Assembly (NCBI GenBank): GCA_036266975.1
Contig: DATAWZ010000074.1
Coordinates: forward strand, 1-64,000
Direction: 5' to 3'
Origin: DATAWZ01 sp036266975
Lineage (GTDB): Bacteria > Actinomycetota > Thermoleophilia > Solirubrobacterales > Solirubrobacteraceae
DNA: 64,000 nucleotides
Every line of letters starts with the position of its first letter. Position 1 is the first letter of the stretch. Shown here in pieces: positions 25,161 through 34,444 of the stretch. The notes below the pieces were generated by a model that saw only the letters and a list, made by a program, of their open reading frames with translations, had not been told where the DNA came from and made no database searches. The position numbers and the translations under genes were made by a program.

Positions 25161-26810
25161 TCAGGAGCGCGCCGCCGCGCGCTGCGCGTCGATCTCGCGG
25201 AGCTCCACGCGCCGCACCTTGCCGGTCGCGGTTCTCGGCAGCTCGGTCAGGAACTCGACCTCGCGCGGGTAGTTCCAGCCTCCGGCGCGCGCCTTGCAGT
25301 GCTGCTGCAGCTCGGCGATCAGCGTCTCGTCGCCCCTCACGCCCGGGCGTAGGACGACCCAGGCCTTGACGATCTGCCCGCGCTGCTCGTCGGGCTTGCC
25401 GACCACGGCCGCCTCGTGCACCGCGGGGTGGTCCAGCAGCGCGTTCTCGACCTCGGCCGGGCCGATCCGGTAGCCGCCCGAGCTGATCACGTCGTCGGCG
25501 CGTGCGTGGTACCAGACGTAGCCGTCCGCGTCCTGGTGGGCCAGGTCGCCGGTCCGATGCCAGCCGTCGCCGCGCAGCGTCTCGCGGGTCTTCTCGGGTT
25601 GGCTCAGATAGCCCTTAAACAGCGCCGGGTAGTCGGCGCGAGTGGCGATCTCGCCTTCCTCGCCGGTCGGCACCTCGTGCCCGTCGGCGCCGAGGAGCGC
25701 GACGGTGAGGTAGGGCAGCGGCTTGCCCAGGCTCCCAGGCCGCACCGGCCAAAACGGGCGCTGGCAGCACGCGCCGCCGCCGTGCTCGGTCTGGCCGTAG
25801 AGCTCGAACATACCCGCGCCGAAGCGCTCCTGGCCCCAGGCGAGCGTGGCCGGGTCCAGCGGCTCGCCCACCGAGCCCAGCCGGCGCACGGCGAAGCGCA
25901 ACCCATCGCGCTCGACGATGCCCTCGTCGGCGCGCAGCATGCGGTAGGCCGTCGGCACCGTGAAGAAGTTCGTCACCTGCTCGCACTCGAGGATCCGCCA
26001 CCAGCGCTCGGCGTCGAAGTCGCTCTCGAGGGTCCGGAACGGCGTGGCCTGGCAGAGCGCGCTGAACGTGAGCAGGACACCGGTGACCCAGCCCAGATCG
26101 GAGGTCGGCCAGAAGATGTCATCGGGCCGCAGATCGAGCGAGGTCGCCATCAGGGCCAGGCCGCCCGCGAGCTGATCGCTGCCGTGCAGGCTGCCCTTCG
26201 GGGGACCGGTCGTGCCGCTCGTGAAGTACAGGAACGCGGGGTCCGCCGACGCGCGCAGAAGCGGCGAGTACTCGTCGCTGGCTGCGTCCATCCGGTCGTG
26301 CAGCCCCCCAGGCCCGTCGTCGTCGACCTCGATCACCAGCGCCCCGGCGGCGGCCGCGGCGGGCGCGACGCGGTCCCGCTGCCGAGCGTTCGTGAAGACC
26401 ACCCGCGGCCGGGCGTCGGCCACCCGAACGGCGATGGCATCGGTGCCGAACGTCGTGGATAGGCAGCTGACCACCGCGCCGACCTTCATCGCCCCGATGA
26501 GCACGATCCAGTGTTCGGGGACGCGCGGAAGCACGGTGAAGACGAAGTCGCCCTCGCGCACCCCGAGGTTGCTCAGCAGGTTGGCCACCCGGTTGGAGGC
26601 CGCGCGCAGGTCGCCGTAGCTGAAGTCCCGAATGCTGCCGTCGGCGCCCATCCACCGCATGGCGAGCCCGAGGCCCGCCTCGGCGTGACGATCGCAGACC
26701 TCGATGCCCGCATTCAGCCGTTCGGGCACCTGCCAGCGAAACTCGCGCGCGATCACCTCATTGGGCAGGTCGCGCAGCCGCCCATAGTGGTCGAGGTCGA
26801 AGTGCTCCAT
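25161..26810 (-). CDS. acyl-CoA synthetase (medium-chain/acetyl-CoA-synthetase-like)
   Basis: A 549-aa ANL-superfamily ligase. The ATP loop is YFTSGTTGPPKGSLHG, followed by ELYGQTEHGG, HRTGDLAHQDADGYVWYHAR with the adenylate-binding Asp, ISSGGYRIGPAEVE and the catalytic Lys in RTATGKVRRVELR. It forms acyl-AMP and then acyl-CoA. The ATG at 26810 starts the conserved N-terminus; the frame stays open to 26915. It is divergent from the PucR regulator of the carboxylase cluster. Since acetone carboxylase yields acetoacetate, activation to acetoacetyl-CoA is an attractive but unproven role; medium-chain or aryl acids are alternatives. Confidence 0.87.
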   Translation of the reverse strand: MEHFDLDHYGRLRDLPNEVIAREFRWQVPERLNAGIEVCDRHAEAGLGLAMRWMGADGSIRDFSYGDLRAASNRVANLLSNLGVREGDFVFTVLPRVPEHWIVLIGAMKVGAVVSCLSTTFGTDAIAVRVADARPRVVFTNARQRDRVAPAAAAAGALVIEVDDDGPGGLHDRMDAASDEYSPLLRASADPAFLYFTSGTTGPPKGSLHGSDQLAGGLALMATSLDLRPDDIFWPTSDLGWVTGVLLTFSALCQATPFRTLESDFDAERWWRILECEQVTNFFTVPTAYRMLRADEGIVERDGLRFAVRRLGSVGEPLDPATLAWGQERFGAGMFELYGQTEHGGGACCQRPFWPVRPGSLGKPLPYLTVALLGADGHEVPTGEEGEIATRADYPALFKGYLSQPEKTRETLRGDGWHRTGDLAHQDADGYVWYHARADDVISSGGYRIGPAEVENALLDHPAVHEAAVVGKPDEQRGQIVKAWVVLRPGVRGDETLIAELQQHCKARAGGWNYPREVEFLTELPRTATGKVRRVELREIDAQRAAARS

Positions 26811-26943
26811 TCTGCGCGCAACCAACCATACGGGGCGGCGGGCGGGAAGCGCTTCTCGCGCGGGACCTTGGCCATCTCGACAACCGGCCCATCGGTCGCT
26901 TCCCCGTCGGCCCATCCGCTAGCCTCGCTGATGGAGAGAGAGC

Positions 26944-28194
26944 GTGGACGAGACACTGTCACCGCCATCACGCCGTGCCCGGTCGATGATCCGGGACGTC
27001 GTCGGGGAGATGGCCGACGGCCTCGACGCGACCTCGATCACGGTCAGCGAGGCGATCCACGACCACTGTCCAGGGCTGGACAGCGACCTCTTTCCGGCGA
27101 CCAACCGCTCCACGCGGGCGAACCTCGGCCAGATCACCTCGCTGCTCGCCGACGGCGAGGGCCCGGCGGGGCTCACCGTTCCCGACGAGGCGCTCTCGTA
27201 CGCGCGCGCGTACGTGCACGAGGGCCTCTCGCTCGAACTGCTCACGCGCGTCTACCGCGAGGGTCAGCGCTCCTATTCGCGGCTGTGGCTGGACCGGCTA
27301 CGCGCGCGAGCGCGCGATGCCGACGAGCTGGCCGACTCGATGGGCTACTTCAGCGACTGGATGTTCGCCTGGATCGAGGTCGTCAACCGACCGCTCAGCG
27401 AGGTCTACACCGCCGAGCACGAGCGCTGGATCCGCGGCGGCGTGGCGATGCGCTCCGAGGAGGTTCGTTCGATCCTGTCCGGCGCGCCGGTGGGCGTCAC
27501 CGAGGCCTCGAGCCGTCTGCGCTACCGGCTGGATGCACGGCACGTCGGCTTCGTGATCTGGAGCGAGGCGATGTCCAGCGGCGACGTCGAGGTCGGCGAC
27601 GGGCACCGCGTGTTCGGCGAGATGGACCGCTTCGCCGCCGAGGTCGCCGAGTACCTGGGCGCCTCGAGCTTCCTGTCGCTGCCGATCGGGCGCCTGTACG
27701 CCGGCTGGGCGGCGGTTCCGGCCGACGCGCCGCTCGCCGACCTGCCCGCCGCGCGCGAGCACCTGCACCTCGCGGTGGGGCGACCGGCTTGGGGCGTGGA
27801 GGGGTTCCGGCGCAGCCACCAGGAGGCGCTGCTGGCCAAGCGCGTGGCCACCCTGACCCCGCAGACGGCGGCGAGCTCGCTGACCTTCGGCAGCGTCGCG
27901 CTGGATGCGCTGATGACCCAGGACCTCGACGAGGCGCGCCGCTTCGTCGAGGACGAGCTCGGCCCGTTGCTCGAGGCCGGGCCCGGCGCCCGCCGGCTCC
28001 TGCACACGCTCGAGGTCTTCCTGCACGAGGAGTCCTCGTTTGTGCGCACGGCCCGTCACATGGGAATCCACGAGAACACGGTCGCCTACCGCGTGCGGCG
28101 CGCCGAGGAGCTGCTCGGCCGGCGCGCGAGCGAGCGCCAGCTCGAGCTCCGGGCGGCGCTGCGCCTGGCCAACCTCACCCAGGGCGCCGGCTGA
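26944..28194 (+). CDS. PucR-family transcriptional regulator
   Basis: A 416-aa regulator. The C-terminal HTH_30 domain has SSFVRTARHMGIHENTVAYR and the RRAEELLGR helix, the standard end of PucR/CdaR proteins. The preceding part (about 170-330) is a GGDEF-like CdaR domain and the N-terminal 160 residues are helical with an RsbR-N-like look. Starts at GTG 26944. It lies 102 bp upstream of the carboxylase genes and is divergent from the CoA ligase gene, so it is the best candidate for their local activator. PucR proteins usually respond to a pathway metabolite. Confidence 0.87.
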   Translation: MDETLSPPSRRARSMIRDVVGEMADGLDATSITVSEAIHDHCPGLDSDLFPATNRSTRANLGQITSLLADGEGPAGLTVPDEALSYARAYVHEGLSLELLTRVYREGQRSYSRLWLDRLRARARDADELADSMGYFSDWMFAWIEVVNRPLSEVYTAEHERWIRGGVAMRSEEVRSILSGAPVGVTEASSRLRYRLDARHVGFVIWSEAMSSGDVEVGDGHRVFGEMDRFAAEVAEYLGASSFLSLPIGRLYAGWAAVPADAPLADLPAAREHLHLAVGRPAWGVEGFRRSHQEALLAKRVATLTPQTAASSLTFGSVALDALMTQDLDEARRFVEDELGPLLEAGPGARRLLHTLEVFLHEESSFVRTARHMGIHENTVAYRVRRAEELLGRRASERQLELRAALRLANLTQGAG

Positions 28195-28296
28195 GCCGGC
28201 GTTTGGGGTCAGCCGACAACTCTCTCGGGCCGACGCGCCTAACGTGGGCGTCCCGGCCCCGCCTACAGTCGCAGCGACCACCGAGGAGGAGGCTCC

Positions 28297-30435
28297 ATGT
28301 CGCGAACCCCGCGGGTGCTGGCGATCGATGCCGGCGGCACCATGACCGACACGTTCATCGTCGACGAGGACGGGCATTTCGTCGTCGGCAAGGCCCAGAC
28401 GACCCCCGAGGACGAATCGGTCGGGCTGATGCAGTCGGCCGACGATGCGATGCGCCAGTGGGAGATGACCGTCGCGGGGACCTTCCCCGGCATCCGCTCG
28501 GGGGTGTTCAGCGGCACCGCGATGCTCAACCGGCTGCTGCAGCGGCAGGGCCTGAACCTCGGCGTGATCGTCACGGCCGGTCAGGAGGACAGCCTGCAGA
28601 TGGAGCGCGGGATCCAGACCTACCTGGGCTACTCCTACGCCGACCGCCTGCACATCGCGACCCATCACCACAACCCGCCGCTCGTGCCGCGCCACCAGGT
28701 CCACGGGGTGCGCGGCCGCATCGACCTGTTCGGCAACGAGGCGCTTCCGCTCCGCGAGCGGGACGTCTACGACGCGGCGACCGCGCTGCTCGACTCCGGC
28801 GTGCAGGGGATCTGCGTGTGCCTGCTGTTCAGCTACCGCAACCCGATGCACGAGGCGCGGGTCAAGGAGATCCTGCTCGAGGTCAAGGGCCAGCGCGGCA
28901 CGAACGGCGACTGCCCGCTGTTCGTCTCCTCCGAGCTCTATCCCAGCCGGCGGGACTTCCCGCGGCTGAACACGACGGTGATCGAGGGCTACGCGGCCGA
29001 GCCGTCGCGGCGCACGCTGAGTGCCGTGCGCGATCGCACGAAGGAGGCCGGCGCGGGCTTCGAGCTGCGCGTGATGGCCTCGCACGGCGGGACGATCTCG
29101 ATCGACGCCGACCAGCTCGCGACCACCCTGGTCTCCGGACCGATCGGCGGCGTGGTCGGCGGGCGCTGGCTCGCCGACGAGATCGACCTGCGCAACGTGC
29201 TCTGCACCGACATCGGTGGCACCTCGTTCGATATCGCGCTGCTCGTCAACCGCAAGTACGACGTGATCTCCACGCCGAACGTCGCCAAGTTCATGCTCAA
29301 CATGCCGCTGGTGCAGATGGACTCGGTCGGGGCCGGGTGCGGCTCCTACGTGCGGATCGACCCGAGCGCGCGCCGGCCGGAGATCGGACCTGACTCCGCC
29401 GGTGCCTCGATTGGCACCGCGTGGGTCGAGGGGGGGATCCAGACGGTGACGATCACCGACCTGAACCTCATCCTCGGGCGCCTGAACCCCGACTACTTCC
29501 TCGGCGGGCAGGTCGCGCTCGATGTCGAGCGTGCCCGCGCGGAAGTCAAGCGCCAGGTCGCCGACCCGCTGCGGCTCGAGCTCGAGCAGGCGGCCGCCGG
29601 CGTGGTCGAGCTGTTCGAGTCCCAGCTGCGCAACGAGGCGGTCGGGCGGATCCTCGGCAAGGGCTACTCGCCGGCCGACTTCACGCTGCTCTGCTATGGC
29701 GGCGGCGGTCCGCTGCACGTCGGCGGCTACACCGCCGGGGTCCCTTACCAGCAGGTGCTGATCCCCGAATGGGCGGCCGGCTTCTCCGCGTTCGGCTGCG
29801 CCTGCGCGGACTTCGAGTACCGGTTCGACCGCCAGGTCGACCTGCCGCTGCTGCCCACCCAGTCCGACGAGGAGCGTGCCCAGATGGTCGCGCTCGTCTC
29901 ACAGACCTGGCGGGCGCTCGAGGAGCGGGTGCGCGCCGAGTTCGCCAAGGGCGGCGGTGACCCCGGCGAGATCACGTTCACCCACATGGTGCGCATGCAG
30001 TACTACGGCCAGCTCGTCGACATCGAGGTCGACTCGCCCGCGCCCGACCTGTCGACCGCGGCCGACGCGCAGGCGCTGTGCGACACGTTCGAGTCGACCT
30101 ACCAGCGCATGTACGCGCGGGCGTCCTCCTCGCCCGAGCTCGGCTACCTCGTCGCTCAGGCGATCGTGAAGGGCTCGGTCCCGATCGAGAAGCCGCGCCT
30201 GCCCACCCTGCCGACCGCCGAGGGCACGCCGCCGAACAAGGAGACGCGCCCGGTGTGGTGGACCGACGCCTGGGTCGACACGCCGATCTACGAGATGACC
30301 GACGTGCGCCCGGGCCACCGCCTGGACGGACCGGCGATCCTCGAAGCGGAGTCGACGACGTTCCCGATTCCCCCCGACCGCAAGGCCTGGCTCGATGAGC
30401 ACGGCATCTTCCACCTCGAGAACAAGGAGGCCTGA
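28297..30435 (+). CDS. acxA: acetone carboxylase-type beta subunit (hydantoinase A/oxoprolinase family)
   Basis: A 712-aa protein of the hydantoinase A family, matching the length of acetone carboxylase beta subunits (about 717 aa). The two ATP-binding phosphate loops of the actin-like fold are visible: DAGGTMTDTF at residues 11-20 and DIGGTSFDIALL near residue 305. In the family this subunit activates substrate and bicarbonate with ATP. GAGGAGGAG lies just before the ATG. The alpha/gamma gene follows 3 bp after the stop, so the two are one operon. Other hydantoinase-type carboxylases (acetophenone) or hydantoinases are alternatives, but the fused gamma domain downstream favours acetone-type carboxylation. 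Confidence 0.85.
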   Translation: MSRTPRVLAIDAGGTMTDTFIVDEDGHFVVGKAQTTPEDESVGLMQSADDAMRQWEMTVAGTFPGIRSGVFSGTAMLNRLLQRQGLNLGVIVTAGQEDSLQMERGIQTYLGYSYADRLHIATHHHNPPLVPRHQVHGVRGRIDLFGNEALPLRERDVYDAATALLDSGVQGICVCLLFSYRNPMHEARVKEILLEVKGQRGTNGDCPLFVSSELYPSRRDFPRLNTTVIEGYAAEPSRRTLSAVRDRTKEAGAGFELRVMASHGGTISIDADQLATTLVSGPIGGVVGGRWLADEIDLRNVLCTDIGGTSFDIALLVNRKYDVISTPNVAKFMLNMPLVQMDSVGAGCGSYVRIDPSARRPEIGPDSAGASIGTAWVEGGIQTVTITDLNLILGRLNPDYFLGGQVALDVERARAEVKRQVADPLRLELEQAAAGVVELFESQLRNEAVGRILGKGYSPADFTLLCYGGGGPLHVGGYTAGVPYQQVLIPEWAAGFSAFGCACADFEYRFDRQVDLPLLPTQSDEERAQMVALVSQTWRALEERVRAEFAKGGGDPGEITFTHMVRMQYYGQLVDIEVDSPAPDLSTAADAQALCDTFESTYQRMYARASSSPELGYLVAQAIVKGSVPIEKPRLPTLPTAEGTPPNKETRPVWWTDAWVDTPIYEMTDVRPGHRLDGPAILEAESTTFPIPPDRKAWLDEHGIFHLENKEA

Positions 30436-30438
30436 GCC

Positions 30439-33234
30439 ATGGCCACCACTCAGGACACCCGCGGCCTGCAGGAGCCCGACGCGCCGCCACCGATCGGATG
30501 GGACGGCCGCACGCTGGCCGAGATGCTCGCCCACTCCGAGCAGCTCTTCGCGGAGACCGGCTACTACCACGGGCTGAAGCAGCTCGCGCTCAAGGACTCC
30601 GACCCGCTGCACTTCGAGAAGCTCTTCTCGCGGGTGCGCGGCGGCATGGTGTCGGCGCGCGAGACGGCGCTGAACATCTCCGCCTCGCCGATCGTTCGGG
30701 AGCTGGGCGAGATCTGCTTCGCCCTCTACACGCCCGAGGGCGACAACGTCGCGCTGTCGACCGGGATCATCGTGCACGTCCACACGATGAGCGAGGCCAT
30801 CAAGTACATGGTCCGCCACCACTGGGAGGACAACCCGCACATTCGGCCCGGCGACGTGTTCGCCAACAACCAGCCGACGATCGGCGACGTGCACAACGCC
30901 GACGTGCAGACGTTCGTCCCGATCTTCTGGGAGGACGAGCTGATCGCGTGGGCGGGTGGGGTGATCCACGTGATGGACATCGGCGCCTCCACGCCGGGCG
31001 GCGTGTGCGTCGCGCCGACGACGCGCTTCGACGACGGCATCGACCTGCACTGCATGAAGATCGGCGAGAAGGACACGATCGCGTCCTGGCACTGGAAGCG
31101 TGTCTCGATGCAGTCGCGCGCGCCGGGCCTGTGGATCCTCGACGAGCGCACGCGGCTGGCCGGCTGCCACATGATCCGCGACACCGTCGAGCGGCTCGTG
31201 CTCGAGGAGGGCGTGGATACCTTCAAGCAGTTCATGCGCGAGGCGATCGAGGACGGCCGGCGGTCGTTCAAGCACCGCGCACGGACGCTGCTCGTGCCCG
31301 GCCGCTACCGCTCGGTGGGCTTCCTGGAGGCGCGCTACGCCGACAAGACCGAGATGCCCAAGCGGGCGCGGCGCGACCAGATCATGCACGGTCACTACGA
31401 GGCGGTCGTCGACAAGGACGGCCACTGGACGACCGACCTGCGCGGCGCCTCGGCGTGGGGCTGGCACAGCTTCAACGCGACTCCGGCGGCGCAGCAGGGC
31501 ATGCAGTGGATCCTGTTCACCCAGACGCTGATCTGCAACGACAAGATCAACGACGGCGCCTACTACGCGACCGACCTCGAGCTCACGCCCGGGACGTGGG
31601 CGAACCTCGGCGAGGCGCCGTGCTCGTCCTCGTTCCCGTGGATGCCGATGTTCGCGACCTCGACCGGCTACCTGCGGGCGGTCTCGCGGGCGCTGCAGTC
31701 GCGTGGCTACATCGAGGAGATCGTCAGCACCTTCACCGTCCCGGGCAACGTCGCCCAGGGCGGCGGGATCGACCAGTACGGGCAGGTGTCGGGGTTCATG
31801 AACTTCGAGATCGGCGCCCAGGGCCAGGGCGGCAAGTACGTCCTCGACGGCCTGGACTACGGCTCCGCGGTGTTCAACCCCGAGGGCGACATGGGCGACA
31901 TCGAGATGTGGGAGCTGGTCAAGCCGATGATCTACCTCGGCCGGCGGATCAAGCCCTATACCGGCGGCGTCGGGCGGCACCGGGGCGGCTCCTCGTTCGA
32001 ATCGCTGCTGCTCGTGCACGGCACGCCCGACTTCGAGATCGAGAACATCGGCGCGGGCGGCATGTTCACCTCGCCGGGCCTGTTCGGCGGCTACCCGGGC
32101 GCGCAGGCCTACGTCCACAACGTCTACGGCTCGGATATCTACGAGCAGGCGGCGGCGGGGGCGGCCTACCCGGTGGCCGACGTGTCCGGCGAGGATCCGC
32201 AGCTCAACAGCCTCGCCGGCGAACACGAGATCAAGCTCGATCCGTTCACGCTCATGCAGGCGGTCAAGACCGGTGACGTATACCTATCCAGCGGCCGCGG
32301 CGGCGGCGGGCTCGGCGATCCGCTGCTGCGCTCGGACGAGCGCATCGAGGAAGACATCGCCGGCGGGCACATCCAGCGCGCATGGGCCGAGAAGGCCTAT
32401 GCGCGCGCCGACCGCGAGGCGGCGCGCAGGCGGCGCCTGGAGCGTGCCCGGCCCACGAGCGAGTGGTGGGCCGAGCAGCGCGAGCGCATCTTGCACCGGG
32501 ACCTGATCGACCCGGTGAAGGTGATGTATGCCGAGTCGATGCGGCTCGGGCCCCGCTGGGCGGCCGAGTTCCGCGGCTTTTGGGATCTCCCGGAGGACTT
32601 CGACTTCGACGTCATCACCCCCACGGTGGGGGTGCAGAGCTCGGAGCCCGGGAAGGTCACGCCGGCGCAGACCGTCGAGGAGTTCCTCGGCCAGTCGACC
32701 GCCTACCTTCCCGAGGAGGTCCAGGAGGTCCCGGTGGCCTCACAGATGACCAAGGAGCTGCTCGCCGATCTGCTCGACGAGAAGCTCTCGCGGCGGGCGG
32801 TGCACGACATTCAGTCCGGCCACAAGGACCCCGATCGGTTCGACAAGTGGGTCGCGCTGCTGCAGGAGCGTGTGAGCTACGACGACCGGATCGTGCTGCC
32901 GTTCGGCGAGGGGCTGAACATCGTGCGGCGGGCCTCGGACGGCGAGCTTGTGATCCGCAGCGACGCGGGCCACGACTTCTGTCGCTGGGACGAGAACTGG
33001 AAGATGCACGCGGTGATGTTCGTGCGCGACACCGATGAGCTCTACCGCGAGCTCTACCCGGCCTTCTCGCACCCCGAGGGCGACTGGATGGAACTGCGCG
33101 AGTACTACTGCCCGATCTCCGGCCAGCTGCTCGAGACCGAGGCGGTCACCCCCGGGTACCCGGTCGTGCACGAGTACCTGCCCGACATCGACGGGTTCTA
33201 CCGCGGCTGGCTCGGGCGCGAGGTGCCGGCCTGA
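30439..33234 (+). CDS. acxB: acetone carboxylase-type alpha and gamma subunits fused in one chain
   Basis: A 931-aa protein. Residues 1 to about 740 match the hydantoinase B/alpha subunit: FAVHNDPD-like region GDVFANNQPTIGDVHNADVQ, FDDGIDLHCMKIGEKD and the metal-site region near GQGGKYVLDG. From about residue 765 it continues with a complete gamma-subunit-like domain: PDRFDKWVALLQERVSYDDR, GHDFCRWDENWK, EYYCPISGQ and PDIDGFYRGWLGREVPA. Known enzymes encode alpha (about 776 aa) and gamma (about 168 aa) separately. From memory the separate gamma subunits carry several Cys in these blocks for zinc; here only one Cys remains in each, so metal binding may be lost. The two halves join through a short Glu/Pro-rich linker. 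Confidence 0.85.
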   Translation: MATTQDTRGLQEPDAPPPIGWDGRTLAEMLAHSEQLFAETGYYHGLKQLALKDSDPLHFEKLFSRVRGGMVSARETALNISASPIVRELGEICFALYTPEGDNVALSTGIIVHVHTMSEAIKYMVRHHWEDNPHIRPGDVFANNQPTIGDVHNADVQTFVPIFWEDELIAWAGGVIHVMDIGASTPGGVCVAPTTRFDDGIDLHCMKIGEKDTIASWHWKRVSMQSRAPGLWILDERTRLAGCHMIRDTVERLVLEEGVDTFKQFMREAIEDGRRSFKHRARTLLVPGRYRSVGFLEARYADKTEMPKRARRDQIMHGHYEAVVDKDGHWTTDLRGASAWGWHSFNATPAAQQGMQWILFTQTLICNDKINDGAYYATDLELTPGTWANLGEAPCSSSFPWMPMFATSTGYLRAVSRALQSRGYIEEIVSTFTVPGNVAQGGGIDQYGQVSGFMNFEIGAQGQGGKYVLDGLDYGSAVFNPEGDMGDIEMWELVKPMIYLGRRIKPYTGGVGRHRGGSSFESLLLVHGTPDFEIENIGAGGMFTSPGLFGGYPGAQAYVHNVYGSDIYEQAAAGAAYPVADVSGEDPQLNSLAGEHEIKLDPFTLMQAVKTGDVYLSSGRGGGGLGDPLLRSDERIEEDIAGGHIQRAWAEKAYARADREAARRRRLERARPTSEWWAEQRERILHRDLIDPVKVMYAESMRLGPRWAAEFRGFWDLPEDFDFDVITPTVGVQSSEPGKVTPAQTVEEFLGQSTAYLPEEVQEVPVASQMTKELLADLLDEKLSRRAVHDIQSGHKDPDRFDKWVALLQERVSYDDRIVLPFGEGLNIVRRASDGELVIRSDAGHDFCRWDENWKMHAVMFVRDTDELYRELYPAFSHPEGDWMELREYYCPISGQLLETEAVTPGYPVVHEYLPDIDGFYRGWLGREVPA

Positions 33235-33246
33235 GATAGGCGCGGC

Positions 33247-33279
33247 CTCGAGCGGCTCGAGCTTGTCGAGCCGCTCGAG
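33247..33279. terminator. bidirectional hairpin terminator
   Basis: Perfect 14-bp arms (33247-33260 and 33266-33279) with loop GCTTG lie in the 52-bp gap between the convergent carboxylase operon and the lipocalin-like gene. No T-tract follows on either strand. Confidence 0.75.
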
Positions 33280-33286
33280 CGGGCCC

Positions 33287-34411
33287 TCAGCCGCCGACCC
33301 TGGCGAGCTGGGGCCCTGACAGGTCGGTGAACCCCAGCGGCTCGTAGGGCCCGAGGATCATCGTCTCGAGGATGCCGATCCCGACCTCGTCGGGCTGTCC
33401 GTCGCGGCTGAGCGTGACCCGGCTGATCGCGTGGTTGTGCAACTGGCGCGGATCGGCGGGGTTCACGTCGACGAGCGCGAAGTCCTCGCGCTCGACCGCG
33501 AGCTCGCCATGGTAGGTGCCGTGGCCCCACGTCGGATGCGGGCCGTAGCCGATCGCGCTCATGATGAAGCGCGTCAACGGCTCGAAGGCGAGCGTGACCG
33601 CGGGCGTCCCCGGTGGCGCGATCTCCACCGTCCCGGCGGTCGGCCAGCGTGTGGGCTCGGCGAAAGCGAGGTCGAGCGTGGCCGCCGAGGTCTCGGTCAT
33701 CTCCCCAGGGTGCGCGCCGTCGGGACAGAGCACGCCGCGGGTGTTGACAACGGCGCCGTCGTGCTCGGCCTGCAGATGGAAGAAGGCGCTCGAGTCGGCG
33801 AGGTTCACCGGCGTCCAGGTCCAGAAGAACTGTTGCGGGCGCTCGGGTACCCACGGCTGCTCGTCGGCGGCGCCCAGCGCGCGCACACCCCAGGAGCGAT
33901 CGCGGGTCCCCGCCGATCCGGGGGGCAGTTGCTCGCGCCGACCGTCGACCTCGATCCAGCCCGACCAGTGCCCGTTCTGGGAGAAGCGCGTGTAGTTCCA
34001 GAACATCCGCGGGCCCACGCGCCACTTGAACTGGGGCTCCTCGACCGGGAACGCGCGTCCGTCGAAGCGCAGATCGGCGCTGATGCCCTCGTAATCGTCC
34101 ACGACGATCCGCAGCGAGCGCAGGTGCTCGATGACCTCGATGCGGATCGGCCCGACGTGCATGTTCATGCGTTCCATGTTCAGGTGCCGCGAGGCGTGGA
34201 TCGCGTGGTGGGTGCCGTCGCGCAGGATCCCGATGTGCGCGTCGGTGAGGTTGACGTGCGGGTAGACACCGAACGCGATCTCGAACACGGTGCTCGCGTC
34301 CGGGGCGTACCCGGCGAAGAACGAGCGGTCGTAGAAGTTGCGATCGGTGCCCGAGTAGGCGATCGGCTCGGGCGTCTGGTGAATCGGCAGCTCGTCGGCC
34401 TTGGTGAGCAT
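33287..34411 (-). CDS. lipocalin/CrtC-like (AttH-type) protein of the carboxylase cluster
   Basis: A 374-aa protein rich in Trp, Tyr and beta-strand patterns. FYDRSFFAGYAPD, VYPHVNLTDAHIGI, DRSWGVRALGAADEQPW and YGPHPTWGHGTYHGE are typical of the double-lipocalin fold seen in CrtC/AttH and tocopherol-cyclase-like proteins. The conserved DRSWGxR block is the hallmark. Catalytic function in this group ranges from carotenoid hydration to unknown. It is the last gene of a minus-strand unit with two PEP-synthase-like proteins (33-bp gap). A substrate-binding role within that unit is inference. Confidence 0.65.
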   Translation of the reverse strand: MLTKADELPIHQTPEPIAYSGTDRNFYDRSFFAGYAPDASTVFEIAFGVYPHVNLTDAHIGILRDGTHHAIHASRHLNMERMNMHVGPIRIEVIEHLRSLRIVVDDYEGISADLRFDGRAFPVEEPQFKWRVGPRMFWNYTRFSQNGHWSGWIEVDGRREQLPPGSAGTRDRSWGVRALGAADEQPWVPERPQQFFWTWTPVNLADSSAFFHLQAEHDGAVVNTRGVLCPDGAHPGEMTETSAATLDLAFAEPTRWPTAGTVEIAPPGTPAVTLAFEPLTRFIMSAIGYGPHPTWGHGTYHGELAVEREDFALVDVNPADPRQLHNHAISRVTLSRDGQPDEVGIGILETMILGPYEPLGFTDLSGPQLARVGG

Positions 34412-34444
34412 GGTGACCTCTCAGGGTTGATCGTTGACGTGACG

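Noticed and set aside
27298..32226. Two long minus-strand open frames opposite PucR and the carboxylase genes
   Set aside because: Arg/His/Val-rich antisense translation without known motifs; the plus strand encodes full-length families.
28297..33234. Acetophenone carboxylase or a simple hydantoinase
   Set aside because: A complete gamma-like domain fused to the alpha part fits acetone-type carboxylase better, though related ketones remain possible.
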